Source: Lolium rigidum (taxonomy: Eukaryota; Streptophyta; Magnoliopsida; Poales; Poaceae). From it: 64,000 nucleotides of DNA. The notes beneath the pieces were generated by a model. The model worked only from the letters and a program-made list of their open reading frames with translations, had not been told where the DNA came from and made no database searches. Both the position numbers and the translations under genes were made by a program. This document shows positions 51,664 to 63,001 of the stretch, one piece after another (position 1 is the stretch's first letter; each line of letters opens with the position of its first letter). The stretch lies in assembly GCF_022539505.1 (NCBI RefSeq), contig NC_061509.1, positions 210,452,254 to 210,516,253 of the forward strand, given 5' to 3'.

Positions 51664-54181
51664 TGTGTTTATTTTACTACAGCAATTTTGTTTTATATTT
51701 GTGTCTTGGAAGTTGTTACTACTGTAGCAACCTCTCCTTATCTTAGTTTTATTGCATTGTTGTGCCAAGTAAAGTCTTTGATAGAAAGGTTGATACTAGA
51801 TTTGGATTACTGCGCAGTAAACAGATTTCTTTGCTGTCACGAATCTGGGCCTAATTCTCTGTAGGTAACTCAGAAAATTATGCCAATTTACGTGAGTGAT
51901 CCTCAGATATGTACGCAACTTTCATTCAATTTGAGCATTTTCATCTGAGCAAGTATGGTGCCTCAATAAAATTAGTCTTTACGGACTGTTCTGTTTTGAC
52001 AGATTCTGCCTTTTATTTCGCATTGCTTATTTTGCTATGTTGGATGGATTTCTTTGTTCCATTAACTTCCAGTAGCTTTGGGCAATGTCCAGAAGTGTTA
52101 ATAATGATTGTGTCACCTCTGAATATGTGAATTTTTGATTATGCACTAACCCTCTAATGAGTTTGTTTCGAGTTTGGTGTGGAGGAAGTTTTCAAGGGTC
52201 AAGAGAGGAGGATGATATACTATGATCAAGAAGAGTGAAGAGTCTAAGCTTGGGGATGCCCCCGTGGTTCATCCCTGCATATTTCAAGAAGACTCAAGCA
52301 TCTAAGCTTGGGGATGCCCAAGGCATCCCCTTCTTCATCGACAACATTATCAGGTTCCTCCCTTGAAACTATATTTTTATTCGGTCACATCTTATGTACT
52401 TTACTTGGAGCGTCTGTTTGTTTTTTGTTTTTGTTTTTGTTTGAATAAATGCTTGTGTGGGAGAGAGACACGCTCCGCTGGTTCATATGAACACACGTTT
52501 TCTTAGCTTTTAATGTTCATGACGAAGGTTGAAACTGCTTCGTTCATTGGAATATGGTTGGAAACAGAAAATGCTACATGTAGTAATTGGTAAAATGTCT
52601 TGGATAATGTGATACTTGGCAATTGTTGTGCTCATGTTTAAGCTCTTGCATCATATAATTTGCACCCATTAATGAAGAAATACATAGAGCTTGCTAAAAT
52701 TTGGTTTGCATATTTGGTCTCTCTAAAGTCTAGATAATTTCTAGTATTGAGTTTTGAACAACAAGGAAGACGGTGTAGAGTCTTATAATGTTTACAATAT
52801 GTCTTTTATGTGAGTTTTGCTGCACCGTTCATCCTTGTGTTTGTTTCAAATAAACCTTTCTATCCTAAACCTTGTATCGAGAGGGAATACTTCTCATGCA
52901 TCCAAAATCCTTGAGCCAACCACTATGCCATTTGTGTCCACCATACCTACCTACTACATGGTATTTCTCCGCCATTCCAAAGTAAATTGCTTGAGTGCTA
53001 CCTTTAAAATTCCATCATTCGCCTTTACAATATATAGCTCATGGGACAAAATAGCCTAAAAAATATTGTGGTATTGAATATGTACTTATGCACTTTATCT
53101 CTTATTAAGTTGCTTGTTGTGCGATAACCATGTTCCTGGGGACGCCATCAACTCTTTGTTGAATATCATGTGAGTTGGTATGCATGTCCGTCTTGTCTGA
53201 AGTAAGAGAGATCTACCACTTTAATGGTTAGAGCATTCATATTGTTAGAGAAGAACATTGGGCCGCTAACAAAAGCCATGAATCATGGTGGAAGTTTCAG
53301 TTTTGGACATATATCCTCAATCTCATACGAGAACACTAATTGTTGCCACATGCTTATGCATTAAAGAGGAGTCCATTATCTGTTGTCCATGTTGTCCCGG
53401 TATGGATGTCTAAGTTGAGAATAATCAAAAGCGAGAAATCCAAAATGCGAGCTTTCTCCTTAGACCTTTGTACGAGCGACATGGAGGTACCCCTTTGTGA
53501 CACTTGGTTAAAACATGTGTATTGCGATGATCCGGTAGTCCAAGCTAATTAGGACAAGGTGTGGGCACTATTAGTATACTATGCATGAGGCTTGCAACTT
53601 GTAGGATATAATTTACATAACTCATATGCTTTATTACTACCGTTGACAAAATTGTTTCATGTTTTCAAAATAAAAGCTCTAGCACAAATAAAGCAATCGA
53701 TGCTTTCCTCTTTGAAGGACATTTCTTTTACTTTTATGTTGAGTCAGTTCACCTATCTCTCTCCACCTCAAGAAGCAAACACTTGTGTGAACTGTGCATT
53801 GATTCCTACATACTTGCATATTGCACTTGTTATATTACTCTATGTTGACAATTGTCCATGAGATATACATGTTATAAGTTGAAAGCAACCGCTGAAACTT
53901 AATCTTCCTTTGTGTTGCTTCAATACCTCTACTTTGATTTATTGCTTTATGAGTTAACTCTTATGCAAGACTTATTGATGCTTGTCTTGAAGTACTATTC
54001 ATGAAAAGTCTTTGCTATATGATTCATTTGTTTACTCATGTCATTACCATTGTTTTGATCGCTGCATTCATTACATATGCTTACAATAGTATGATCAAGT
54101 TTATGATGGCATGTCACTCCGGAAATTATCTTTGTTATCGTTTACCTGCTCGGGACGAGCAAAAACTAAGCTTGGGGATGC
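51664..54181 (+). other. Non-coding internal tail of element C
   Basis: It holds CTAAGCTTGGGGATGCC at 52243-52260 and again at 52302-52318, where it continues into the palindrome GGGGATGCC-CAA-GGCATCCCC (52310-52330), and a third copy as the purine tract at 54165-54181. There is no protein domain. Confidence 0.75.
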
Positions 54182-55888
54182 TGATACGTCTCCGACGTAT
54201 CGATAATTTCTTATGTTCCATGCCACATTATTGATGATATCTACATGTTTTATGCACACTTTATGTCATATTTATGTGTTTTCCGGAACTAACCTATTGA
54301 CGAGATGCCGAAGGGCCAGTTGCTGTTTTCTGCTGTTTTTGGTTTCAGAAATCCTAGTAAGGAAATATTCTCGGAATCGGACGAAATCAACGCCCAGCAT
54401 CTTAGAATCCCCGGAAGCATCCAGAACACCCGAGAGTCGCCAGAGGGGGGCCACAGGCCCACCAGATGGTAGGGCGGCGCGGCCCAGGCCCTGGCCGCGC
54501 CACCCTAGCGTGTCACCGCCTCGTTGACCTTCTGACGCCGCCTCTTCGCCTATATAAAGGTCCCTGACCTAAAACCTCGATACGGAAAAGCCACGGTACG
54601 AGAAACCTTCCAGAGCCGCCGCCATCGCGAAGCCAAGATGCGGGGGACAGGAGTCTCCGTTCCGGCACGCCGCCGGGACGGGGAAGTGCCCCGGAAGGCT
54701 TCTCCATCGACACCACCGCCATCTTCATCAACGCTGCTGTCTCCCATGAGGAGGGAGTAGTTCTCCATCGAGGCTCGGGGCTGTACCGGTAGCTATGTGG
54801 TTAATCTCTCTCTTATGTGCTTCAATACAATAATCTCATGAGCTGCCTTACATGATTGAGATTCATATGATGATGCTTGTAATCTAGATGTCATTATGCT
54901 AGTCAAGTCTATTTTACTTATGTGATCTCCGGAGACTCCTTGTCCCACGTGTGTAAAGGTGACAGTGTGTGCACCGTGTGGGTCTCTTAGGCTATATTTC
55001 ACAGAATACTTATTCACTGTTATGCATGGCATAGTGAAGAACTTATTTATATCTCTTTATGATTGCAATGTGTTTTGTATCACAATTTATCTGTGTGCTA
55101 CTCTAGTGATGTTATTAAAGTAGTTTATTCCTCCTGCACGGTGTAATGGTGACAGTGTGTGCATCGTGTAGTACTTGGCGTAGGCTATGATTGTGATCTC
55201 TTGTAGATTATGAAGTTAACTATTGCTATGATGGTATTGATGTGATCTATGCCTCCTTTCGTAGTGTGAAGGTGACGAGTGTGCATGCTATGTTAGTACT
55301 TGGTTTGGTTATGTTGATCTGTCATGCACTCTAAGGTTATTTAAATATGAACATCGAATATTGTGGAGCTTGTTAACTCCGGCATTGAGGGTTCGTGTAA
55401 TCCTACAGAGTTAGTGGTGTTCATCATCCAACAAGAGGGTGTAGAGTCTAGCATCTATCTATTTATTCTGTTATGTGATCAATGTTGAGAGTGTCCACTA
55501 GTGAAAGTATGATCCCTAGGCCTTGTTCCTAAATATCGCTACCGCTGCTTGTTTTCTCGCATCTCTACTCGTCCGCAATATTACCACCATCAACCACACG
55601 CCGGCAAGCACTTTTACGGCATCGTTACTACTGCTCATATATATTCATACCACTTGTATTTCACTATCTCTTCGCCGAACTAGTGCACCTATTAGGTGTG
55701 TTGGGGACACAAGAGACTTCTTGCTTTGTGGTTGCGGGGTTGCATGAGAGGGATATCTTTGACCTCTTCCTCCCTGAGTTCGATAAACCTTGGGTGATCC
55801 ACTTAAGGGAAACTTGCTGCTGTTCTACAAACCTCTGCTCTTGGAGGCCCAACATTGTCTACAAGAATAGAAGCTCCCGTAGACATCA
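54182..55888 (+). repeat. 3' LTR of element C
   Basis: It has the same ends as 49003-50713. The TATA box TATATAAA is at 54551-54558. It is followed by AGCGCCGCGAAG, the start of unrelated DNA. Confidence 0.9.
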
Positions 55889-56475
55889 AGCGCCGCGAAG
55901 CTATATTCTGTGTTGACATCAGGTGACTTTTTGGTCCATGATGAAGTCGGAAGAAGGAATATCATGAAGGCCGGATTGGTGGACTGGCTAAAGGAGGTTC
56001 GAGTCAACGTGATGCTGAGGGATCTGCTTGGCGTTCCGGGCTTGCAGCAGTGGTATGCATGTGGGGGCGGCAGCACAGGGGAAGTTCAGAGTCTTACCTC
56101 TCAGGGTGAAAACCCACGGTCTGGCCTTAACTGGTTGTGCCTGGCAATGTTCTTGTTGGAGGCATTGTTTTGAGAGTGGAGACTATCTTCGGGGGGAAAT
56201 CCTAAGACCTATGGTCGGGCGACGACGGTGCTGGTGCACTGTTTCCTTCTTGGAGGCGTCGCTTTGGAGAGTATGTACTTCAGGTGTTGTCACGGTGGTC
56301 GTTGTATTGCTGTTGCTAGGTCTAGAAGGCTGTAGCGGGACTTTTATTTCTTAGATTTCTTTACTCTTTTTTGGTTGTGTGCATCCGTACTGCCATTAGA
56401 GTGGGGCGTTGTTGCAGAGGCTGGGTGTAATTGGTATCTTTTGATATTAATATATTCCCTTTATCAAAAAAAAAA
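55889..56475 (+). mobile_element. 3' end of a poly(A)-ended non-LTR element
   Basis: The last part, TTTTGATATTAATATATTCCC then TTTATC and A10 ending at about 56475, is a typical grass LINE or SINE 3' tail. The upstream GGTGAAAACCCACGGTCTGGCC and TTCTTGGAGGCGTCGCTTTGGAG stretches are familiar from such tails. No reverse transcriptase remains; the LTR of C cuts it on the left. Confidence 0.55.
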
Positions 56476-56489
56476 GTGCCACTTTATTT

Positions 56490-56865
56490 GCTTCCCTCGG
56501 GCAATGACTGAAAGAAACATCTCCCAATGAAGTGACCATATCCACACAACCCACAAAAATTGCTTCATTCTCATTCCACCATCTTTTGTTCTCCTTTACA
56601 TGCATCAATTACCTTAGTTGAATCTGATTCTGCTTGCACCCTACTACAGCTCATCTTATTAGCCAGCTCAAGTCATTTTCTCATCGCAATAGCTTTTTTT
56701 ATCGAGGGAGTGGTGACATGCGGTATGAACACACACGTGGCTGCTATGAAATGACCCTCATAATCGCGTAGAACAGCACCCCCCTCACCTCACATTTGTC
56801 TTCATGGAAAGAAGAATCAACGTTCAACTTGATATGGCGAGGCTTCTGTTTAGGCCATCTAGCCT
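56490..56865 (-). pseudogene. Relic of an RNase H domain (RVT_3-like)
   Basis: On the minus strand, broken frames give in order KPRHIKLNVDSSFHED, then a VLRDYEGHFIAA-like piece, then ANKMSCSRVQAESDSTKVID, and near 56490 FSHCPREANKVA. This order matches the RNase H-like proteins abundant in plant genomes, in which N-V-D, the E-S-D-S strand and the PREAN end are conserved. Several frameshifts and stops show that it is dead. It may come from a LINE or from a host RNase H-like gene. Confidence 0.55.
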
Positions 56866-56880
56866 CCATGATTCCCGCAG

Positions 56881-57652
56881 ACTTTCGAAGCTTTCATCGC
56901 ATTAGCTGTAAGAGATAGGCATTTTGCAACGGTGGATAGGAGGAAATGTTTCATTATGTGGCCAGTCACAAATTATGTTGTTAGAGCAACTCGAGCAAAT
57001 CCCGATAATTTGAACCCGGATATCTTAGATGGGGGAGCTGGATATGTGTTTTCCGGTACGTGGAGTCGTGCGCAGAGACACTGCAAAACATACTCTATGT
57101 TTCTGAAAATTAAACACACGAGTTCACCGTCGCAAGTTCGCGGGAGATTTTGCACTACACGAGTTCATCATCAACATAGTTTACATACATAAGCTCATCA
57201 CTTACAAAAATTAAGGAAGATCTAGATCTAACCCTAAGTGGACGCCTAGGTGGCAGTGACAATACTTCAACAGCGACCAAAATACGACGTCGCTCAACTA
57301 AAAACGCATCGTCGGTGGTGCTAACTATGCGTCCGGATGCGGCGGAACCAACTAGCCGCGGGGCCAAAATGCGGATGCACTTCACTATGCGGATCTTCGG
57401 GTGAAAAAATATCAGGCGGCTGGTGGATATGTAGACCCACTACATCAACAAGGTCATCAACTTCTACCATGTGATTCGGCGGTGTTCATTGCTTGCAACT
57501 CGCTTGTGATCTTGGTTTATACACGGTAAAAATTTGTTTCTTGTAATGGTTTCCGCAACAATCTTCACTCCTAAGTGGTTTTGGTGTTGACAATAATTTA
57601 TTATGGGCTAGTTGTGCTTTTGAGTTATACAAAAGAACTTCGCTGCCACCAT
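56881..57652. other. Intergenic stretch, possibly with a Harbinger-type end
   Basis: TTAGAGCAACTCGAGCAAATCCC near 56980 resembles the GAGCAACTC... ends of some grass PIF/Harbinger-type elements next to a TTA. No matching inverted end was found, so this is weak. No gene is recognised. Confidence 0.25.
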
Positions 57653-58666
57653 CACTAGTAGAGAATAGCTTATAGGGGACCGTCAATTGGTAGCGTGTCG
57701 CTATAGGACAACGTCACTTTTAATATCAGCTGCGTGGTTAAATCTCGAACGCCACCAATAATTCCCTACCGGTGGTGTGGCAGAAGGCAAACTACAACAC
57801 CACTATGTGGGACCTACCAGCCCGGTTGGGTAGAATATATAGTAACATGTGGCACTTTGAGCAATGCCATCAATGCTTAGTATGGGGTGGAGTGAAAGCA
57901 TGACACTAGTATAAACTTTGCGATGACGTTCCATTGTGACCAACGCCACCAATGTTTGGCAGGTCCCACGTAGGAGGCAAAACAAATAAAACGTCGGTTC
58001 GGTCGTCGTAGCTTATCTCCATATTTGCCTGGGCATCCTAGATCTAGATGTCGCAAGCCGCGCGTTACTCATCGCCGCCATGATGCACCTCGTGCGAAAG
58101 CCACACCTCCTCACCCCGTCTTGGAAATGGAGGTGTGTGAGGCCAAGGTTGAGCCATGGTCAGGCTTTCCTACTATAGGAAGAAAATCATTTCATCCTAG
58201 CAAAAAATTGAGCCAAGGTTATATCATTTTTATCCGTGTTGTTGAGTGCACCTTTCAGATGATTTTTTTAGGAAACCTTTCAGATGATTTACATTCCTCC
58301 GAGAGGTCAAGGAGGACATGTTAGCGATGACGGTCCACACCTCGCGGTGTGGTCTCAAGCCCAACAACATGGGCGAGAACTTCTAGCGACAGCGAGGAGG
58401 ATGACATGGGCGCGAGGGGAATCAGATCTTAAGTTTTTACGCTTTTCTAGTAGATTGTTTTTGCGGCTGCTAGGTTATCCCTAAGAGCTCTAAGCTTCCA
58501 GGGTTCTCGACGCCTGTGGAGCATTGGCCTGTGGCTTTCATTCCTCCACGGTAATCCTTTTGGTTTTGACCCTAATTATCAGCAGGTACGCCGATTCAGT
58601 TGGACACGTTTCACTGGAGAGCACCTAAGTCAGTTTGGTCGACCCGTTCCACCGCTTCTTGTGTAA
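57653..58666. other. Possible CACTA transposon end and unannotated DNA
   Basis: CACTAGTAGAGAATAGCTTA at 57653 resembles the terminal repeats of grass CACTA elements. Short GCCACCAAT/GCCATCAATG motifs recur nearby, as subterminal repeats might. I found no inverse end, so the element is at best partial. The rest to 58666 shows no gene. Confidence 0.3.
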
Positions 58667-58671
58667 ACCAG

Positions 58672-58847
58672 TGTTAGAGTATATTTGGTAGTTATAGATT
58701 ACACGGGATTGTATTAGGATTGTTTCCATATTCTCCCTAGGAGGTTTCTTAGCTTCCAAGTCTTGTACTCTATATATACTCGCCCATGAGGTGCAATACA
58801 TCATCCAACATATTACGCCAATCTCTCTCCCTCTCTGTCCTTCTACA
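58672..58847 (+). repeat. 5' LTR of the Copia mini-element
   Basis: It is identical over all 176 bases to 60554-60729. A TATA box, TATATATA, lies at 58771-58778. Confidence 0.95.
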
Positions 58848-60553
58848 TGGTATCAGCCGCAAGTTCCTGACCTAGCCGCCGCACAGCTTCCGCGCCGCGC
58901 CGCCCCCGGGAGGTCTCTCCATGGCCTACTCTGGGGGCCGTGCAACCCGTATGAGGGTTCGTCCGCCGATCCGTTGATCCGCTGCCCTCAAGTCTTTTTT
59001 TTTCCAATCCGTAGATTGGTTTTCTTTTTGCTCCGCCGGTTGCTCGATCGGTGTTTTCTTTTTTTTGGTTTTGCCGATCATCGATCGGATTGAGTCGCCC
59101 ACCGCCATCGTCATCACGCGACTCTACTCCAACCTCGGCATCGACTGCACCGGCCATCTTCATCAACCGCGTGGCACGGCCGCACGCGTCACACACGGGA
59201 CGCCTACGTGCGACGCAGCAGGCTGTCTCGCCCGCGCGGTCTCCATCGCTGGTCCGTCTTCGCCGTCATCGCCCGGGACATCATCGACAACGTCGCCAAC
59301 GACTCCAATCTGCGGCACGTCGTCCACGCCATGGCGCGTACAACGCCGCCGTTGGTTTGATCAACCGACCGCGCGCACGTCTCCGCCAAGCACGTCCCCG
59401 AGCACGCGCCTACCACCGATCGAGCTACGGGCTGCCGCTGCATCGCCCCTTCGGGCCGCAGCGCCGCCGCCTTTGGTTCATGCTACCGGCCTCCGACGCG
59501 CCTCCAAGGCGTGTACGTTGCTGGTGGCCTCCCGCCGCTGCATCGACTCGCGCCCTGCAGCTACGCCGGCCCCTCGGGCCGAGACGTCGCCGTAGTCTAC
59601 TTCGCCATCCCCGCGCACCGACGTTCCAGGCTACTACCGCGCCGCCCCATCGGCGCAGGTCGCCACCGTCAGCGCAAGGTCTACGTCAAGCCGCCGGGTT
59701 CCTCCTCGCCAACTTCGAGTACCGCCGCCGCACCTCCACAGGTACCCTGCATGACCACTCTGGTCGTTGCAGGCCTCGCCGACCACCTCTACAGTCTAGG
59801 CATCCAGCATGGTCACTCATGGTCACCGCTGGTTTCGCCGCCTTCTATTTCTCCGTCCACCACGACCTCGCGGTCCATGATGGTCCCTTTCCTCGCACGC
59901 CCGGTATTGGCAACACCGACGCGTGCCTTCTTCCCCGACGCGTCCCCGAGCCTGGCAAGCTCGGGCTAGCGCCTCGTCTTTATCGGCTGCGACAACGTCT
60001 TCATCGGCATCGACTCTTCTACGACTGCCTCGACCGCGTCACCGACTTCGTCTTTGCGTACTCGGTTCTGGCAAAACCGGAGTATGCCTTCGTCCCCGAC
60101 GTGCGCCTAGTTCTGGCAAAACTAGGGCAGCACCTCGTCCTCGACGGCTCAGACTGCATCGACTTCGGCATCGACCATCTCCACGACTGCCTCGACGCGT
60201 CTCCGTCACTCTCCTCGCGCACTATGCGCTTGCGGCTTCATGTGCGGCTACCTCGACACCGGCACCCGACCACGACATCGACCACGACATCCCCTCGCGC
60301 GGCTACCCCGACCAAGGTTGCACCGCCCAACGCTCCCGGCTCCCTCGACATCGGCACAAGGGCTACCACCTCGCCTGCGCCTCAGCAGCTTCCTCTACAG
60401 TCGAAGCATCCGCGACGCAACTCCGTCCACGACGCTCCCGCTATGACTGCGGGGGAGTGTCAGCCCGTTGGTTCCTACCTTCGGCTTCTCTCCAGTCTGA
60501 CCGTCCGCGACGCTACTGTTGTTCACGTCGCTTCCGCTACGACTGCGGGGGAG

Positions 60554-60729
60554 TGTTAGAGTATATTTGGTAGTTATAGATTACACGGGATTGTATTAGG
60601 ATTGTTTCCATATTCTCCCTAGGAGGTTTCTTAGCTTCCAAGTCTTGTACTCTATATATACTCGCCCATGAGGTGCAATACATCATCCAACATATTACGC
60701 CAATCTCTCTCCCTCTCTGTCCTTCTACA
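60554..60729 (+). repeat. 3' LTR of the Copia mini-element
   Basis: It is identical to the 5' LTR. It follows a purine tract, and a second copy of that tract lies about 103 bp upstream, near 60445-60460. Confidence 0.95.
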
Positions 60730-60734
60730 ACCAG

Positions 60735-61674
60735 TTTACCTCCAACAAAAGGAAGCAGCCGCTTGTTCTTCTTCTCCACCCCACCAATGGAACGCAACAA
60801 TGCCATCCCGTAGTCACTCGATCACTCCCTCCACCGAGCTCGAAGGTTTCCCGGCGCCGTGCTAGAGGAGGACGGGGCAGCGTGAGTTGAGGACGGACAG
60901 AGCCGCGCTCGATCGGACCGAGATGTAGGCGAGGCCGTGCTAGTGCTTGAGTTCCGGATCAACGAGGAGGCGTGGGCGTGCCAAACCACGCCGGCGAAGG
61001 CGGGCCACATCGATACGGAGGCCAAGACTAATCGGGTCCGGCGATTCGGGCCGTCGCTGGAGACGTGATCGGACGAGGGAGGCAAGGTCGCGCATCGTTT
61101 ATCTGCCTCGGCAACGACAAGCAACGAATAGACGGCGGCGTCCATCGGTGCCGGAAAAAGATGAAGGGGATCCAAAGCATGTGTACAACCAGCATCAGTT
61201 CACAATTCTTACTTGATAGGGATAGCCATTATTATAACTGTTGAATTATATATACTCATATGCAAGATATATAAGTTACTAGGATTGGGGGTGTGATTCC
61301 ACACCGAGTTTGCCGGCGTCGGTTCGGTGTGCTGCAACGGCTGTTTCAGGGATTTCTCTGTTTTGTTGCTGTGTGTTTCATTGTATTAAGAAGTTTTAGG
61401 GCCGGGTGTCTGGTGGTGGTGGTGTTCTTATTACTTCCCAAACTAAAACCTGCCAAGAACGGAAGCGGCGCGGCAAGACGCGCGAGGTCCATCTAGTAGA
61501 AGAGGTATGCTCCGATACCACGTCAGTGTAGGCGGAAACTATGCCCCCGTCGGAGCTCTTGTACGTGTTATAATACAGGATGGAAAAGCCCCATCCATAG
61601 GGATACAAGAGGAAGTACCGATCATGGTGTTATACTATGCGATACACATATAAATAGTTATAAATACATGATGT
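60735..61674. other. Intergenic stretch downstream of the F-box gene
   Basis: Before the Copia insertion this joined 58666. A 117-codon frame on the minus strand (60822-61175) has no domain I know. The DNA next to 61674 probably includes the F-box 3' untranslated region. Confidence 0.4.
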
Positions 61675-62913
61675 TTAACCATGTGTGCCTAGATAGAGTG
61701 CCAAGGGAGCAACAGATACTGTCGGGGTGTAGGCAAACGTGCAAATATCCTTGCTCGCAGTAGCAACGGGCTGCTGTGTTCTCGACCGTCCGCCACTGTG
61801 AACTGGAACGAACTGGCCGTTCTTGGGTGCGAAAAAGTTATTGGTAAGGCCCAGATCGCTATCAATCAGCAGTTTTTCACACCCAATTTGAAGTTCATGA
61901 ATAGTTGTTGTCATGATCTTGTGAGCGTACACAGCTCCGTTCGCCTCCTGTAATAGCAGGTGGCCCCGTTGCAGCGCGTGTGGCCTCGGTAGGTGCCGCC
62001 CATGAACGAGCACACCATGGGTATCAATCGCCATGGCGTTCATATCATGCGGCCAGTAGTCATCCTGTGACTCACTGGCGAACCGCCTTATTAGGAAGAC
62101 GAAGGGATCCCGCCACCGCGGATGATGGCAAGTGATTGGTCGCCCGTTAGCCAGACAACGCTTGACCGGCGCGATGAGCTCCTCGGTCGCTAGATTGAAT
62201 CGCGCGTACATCCCGTCTTCATACTTGTTGTAGCTCCAGTACACTGTTCCACCATCGCACGCGAGGCCGCCGTGGACGTTGGCAAAGTGGGGAATGCTCA
62301 CGGTCCTCCAGCCCTTGTCCGCTCCCAGGGTGAAAACTTTCAGGAAGCTATAGCTTACGACCTGGTGAACGATCTTGTATCGCCTCGCCGTGGCATCGAA
62401 TCCGAAGCAGTACAACCGGGCGTCGTGCTTCCTTGGCGAGTCCGTCGGCACCGGCAGGACAATGGCCTCGCCGGTGAAGGGTTCTACGATCTTTATAAGG
62501 TCCCGGCGCCTGTCGTGGAAGCAGAGAAGGCCGTTGCACGTGCCTACCATGGCCTCGGAAGCGCCGACGGCGAACCTCGCCGCTAGCCGCCAGCGCTCGT
62601 CGAATAGGAACACGTTGCCGGCGCGGTACTGCTCGGAGGAAGGCACGAATACGATGGTGTGGGTCGGGGCCATCGGTCCTTCCACCATGTGGGCTTTGAT
62701 GAAGATTGGATCCGAGATGATGTCTCGCCATTCTTTGCAAACGAGGCTGAAGCGGCGGAGTACGATCGCCGGGAGGCGGAGCAGGATGGTGGCGATGAGG
62801 TCTCGCGAGAGGACCAAGGTTGCGGCAGCAGCATTGGCATCGCCTGACATCGCGTGGTTCCAGATAGAAACTCTACTATGAGGCGCTGCACTTGTACTGA
62901 CATCGCCCGACAT
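61675..62913 (-). CDS. F-box protein with F-box-associated domain
   Basis: F-box proteins choose targets for ubiquitination by SCF ligases. From the ATG at 62913 the protein has 412 residues. The F-box lies at about 35-75 (LSRDLIATILLRLPAIVLRRFSLVCKEWRDIISDPIF). An F-box-associated beta-propeller-like region follows, with VGTCNGLLCFHDRRRDLIKIVEPFTG, YCFGFDATARRYKIVH and GGLACDGGTVYWSY. It is a single exon. The frame is open to an ATG at 63069, but a TATA box at 62993-63001 would lie inside that extension, so 62913 is preferred; 62850 (a second MSGD) is the next option. The target is unknown. Confidence 0.85.
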   Translation of the reverse strand: MSGDVSTSAAPHSRVSIWNHAMSGDANAAAATLVLSRDLIATILLRLPAIVLRRFSLVCKEWRDIISDPIFIKAHMVEGPMAPTHTIVFVPSSEQYRAGNVFLFDERWRLAARFAVGASEAMVGTCNGLLCFHDRRRDLIKIVEPFTGEAIVLPVPTDSPRKHDARLYCFGFDATARRYKIVHQVVSYSFLKVFTLGADKGWRTVSIPHFANVHGGLACDGGTVYWSYNKYEDGMYARFNLATEELIAPVKRCLANGRPITCHHPRWRDPFVFLIRRFASESQDDYWPHDMNAMAIDTHGVLVHGRHLPRPHALQRGHLLLQEANGAVYAHKIMTTTIHELQIGCEKLLIDSDLGLTNNFFAPKNGQFVPVHSGGRSRTQQPVATASKDICTFAYTPTVSVAPLALYLGTHG

Positions 62914-62992
62914 AGCTTTATTGGAGTGCTTGTTCGATTCGTGAACGAGTCGGAGATAGTTTCCGGGTACGTGCCGTCTCGGCCCCTCATAC

Positions 62993-63001
62993 ACATATAT
63001 A
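62993..63001 (-). promoter_or_regulatory. TATA box of the F-box gene
   Basis: TATATATGT on the minus strand lies about 80 nt upstream of the chosen start codon, leaving room for a 50-nt leader. It supports the shorter protein. Confidence 0.5.

Larger units (their letters stand above)
49003..55888 (+). mobile_element. Athila-like element C with both LTRs
   Basis: LTRs at 49003-50713 and 54182-55888 (1711 and 1707 bp, under 1% different in the first 440 bp by eye) bracket primer site, one unrecognised frame and a non-coding tail. The LTRs are a different subfamily from those of A and D in their middle part. The left LTR is preceded by an internal tail and not by a target duplication, so C is one unit of a tandem array. 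Confidence 0.88.
58672..60729 (+). mobile_element. Young Copia-type mini-element, 2058 bp
   Basis: Two identical 176-bp LTRs (58672-58847 and 60554-60729) start TGTTAGAG and end TTCTACA. They are flanked by the 5-bp target duplication ACCAG at 58667-58671 and 60730-60734. The inside starts with TGGTATCAG, the start of the initiator-Met primer site usual in Copia elements, and ends with the purine tract GCGGGGGAG. The inside has no polymerase or integrase. A 502-codon frame at 59051-60559 is Arg/Pro/His-rich and has no gag motif. The element must be mobilised in trans. Confidence 0.93.

Noticed and set aside
56980..57002. Complete Harbinger-type element starting at TTAGAGCAACTC
   Set aside because: No inverse end or second TTA was found within reach; it was kept only as a weak remark.
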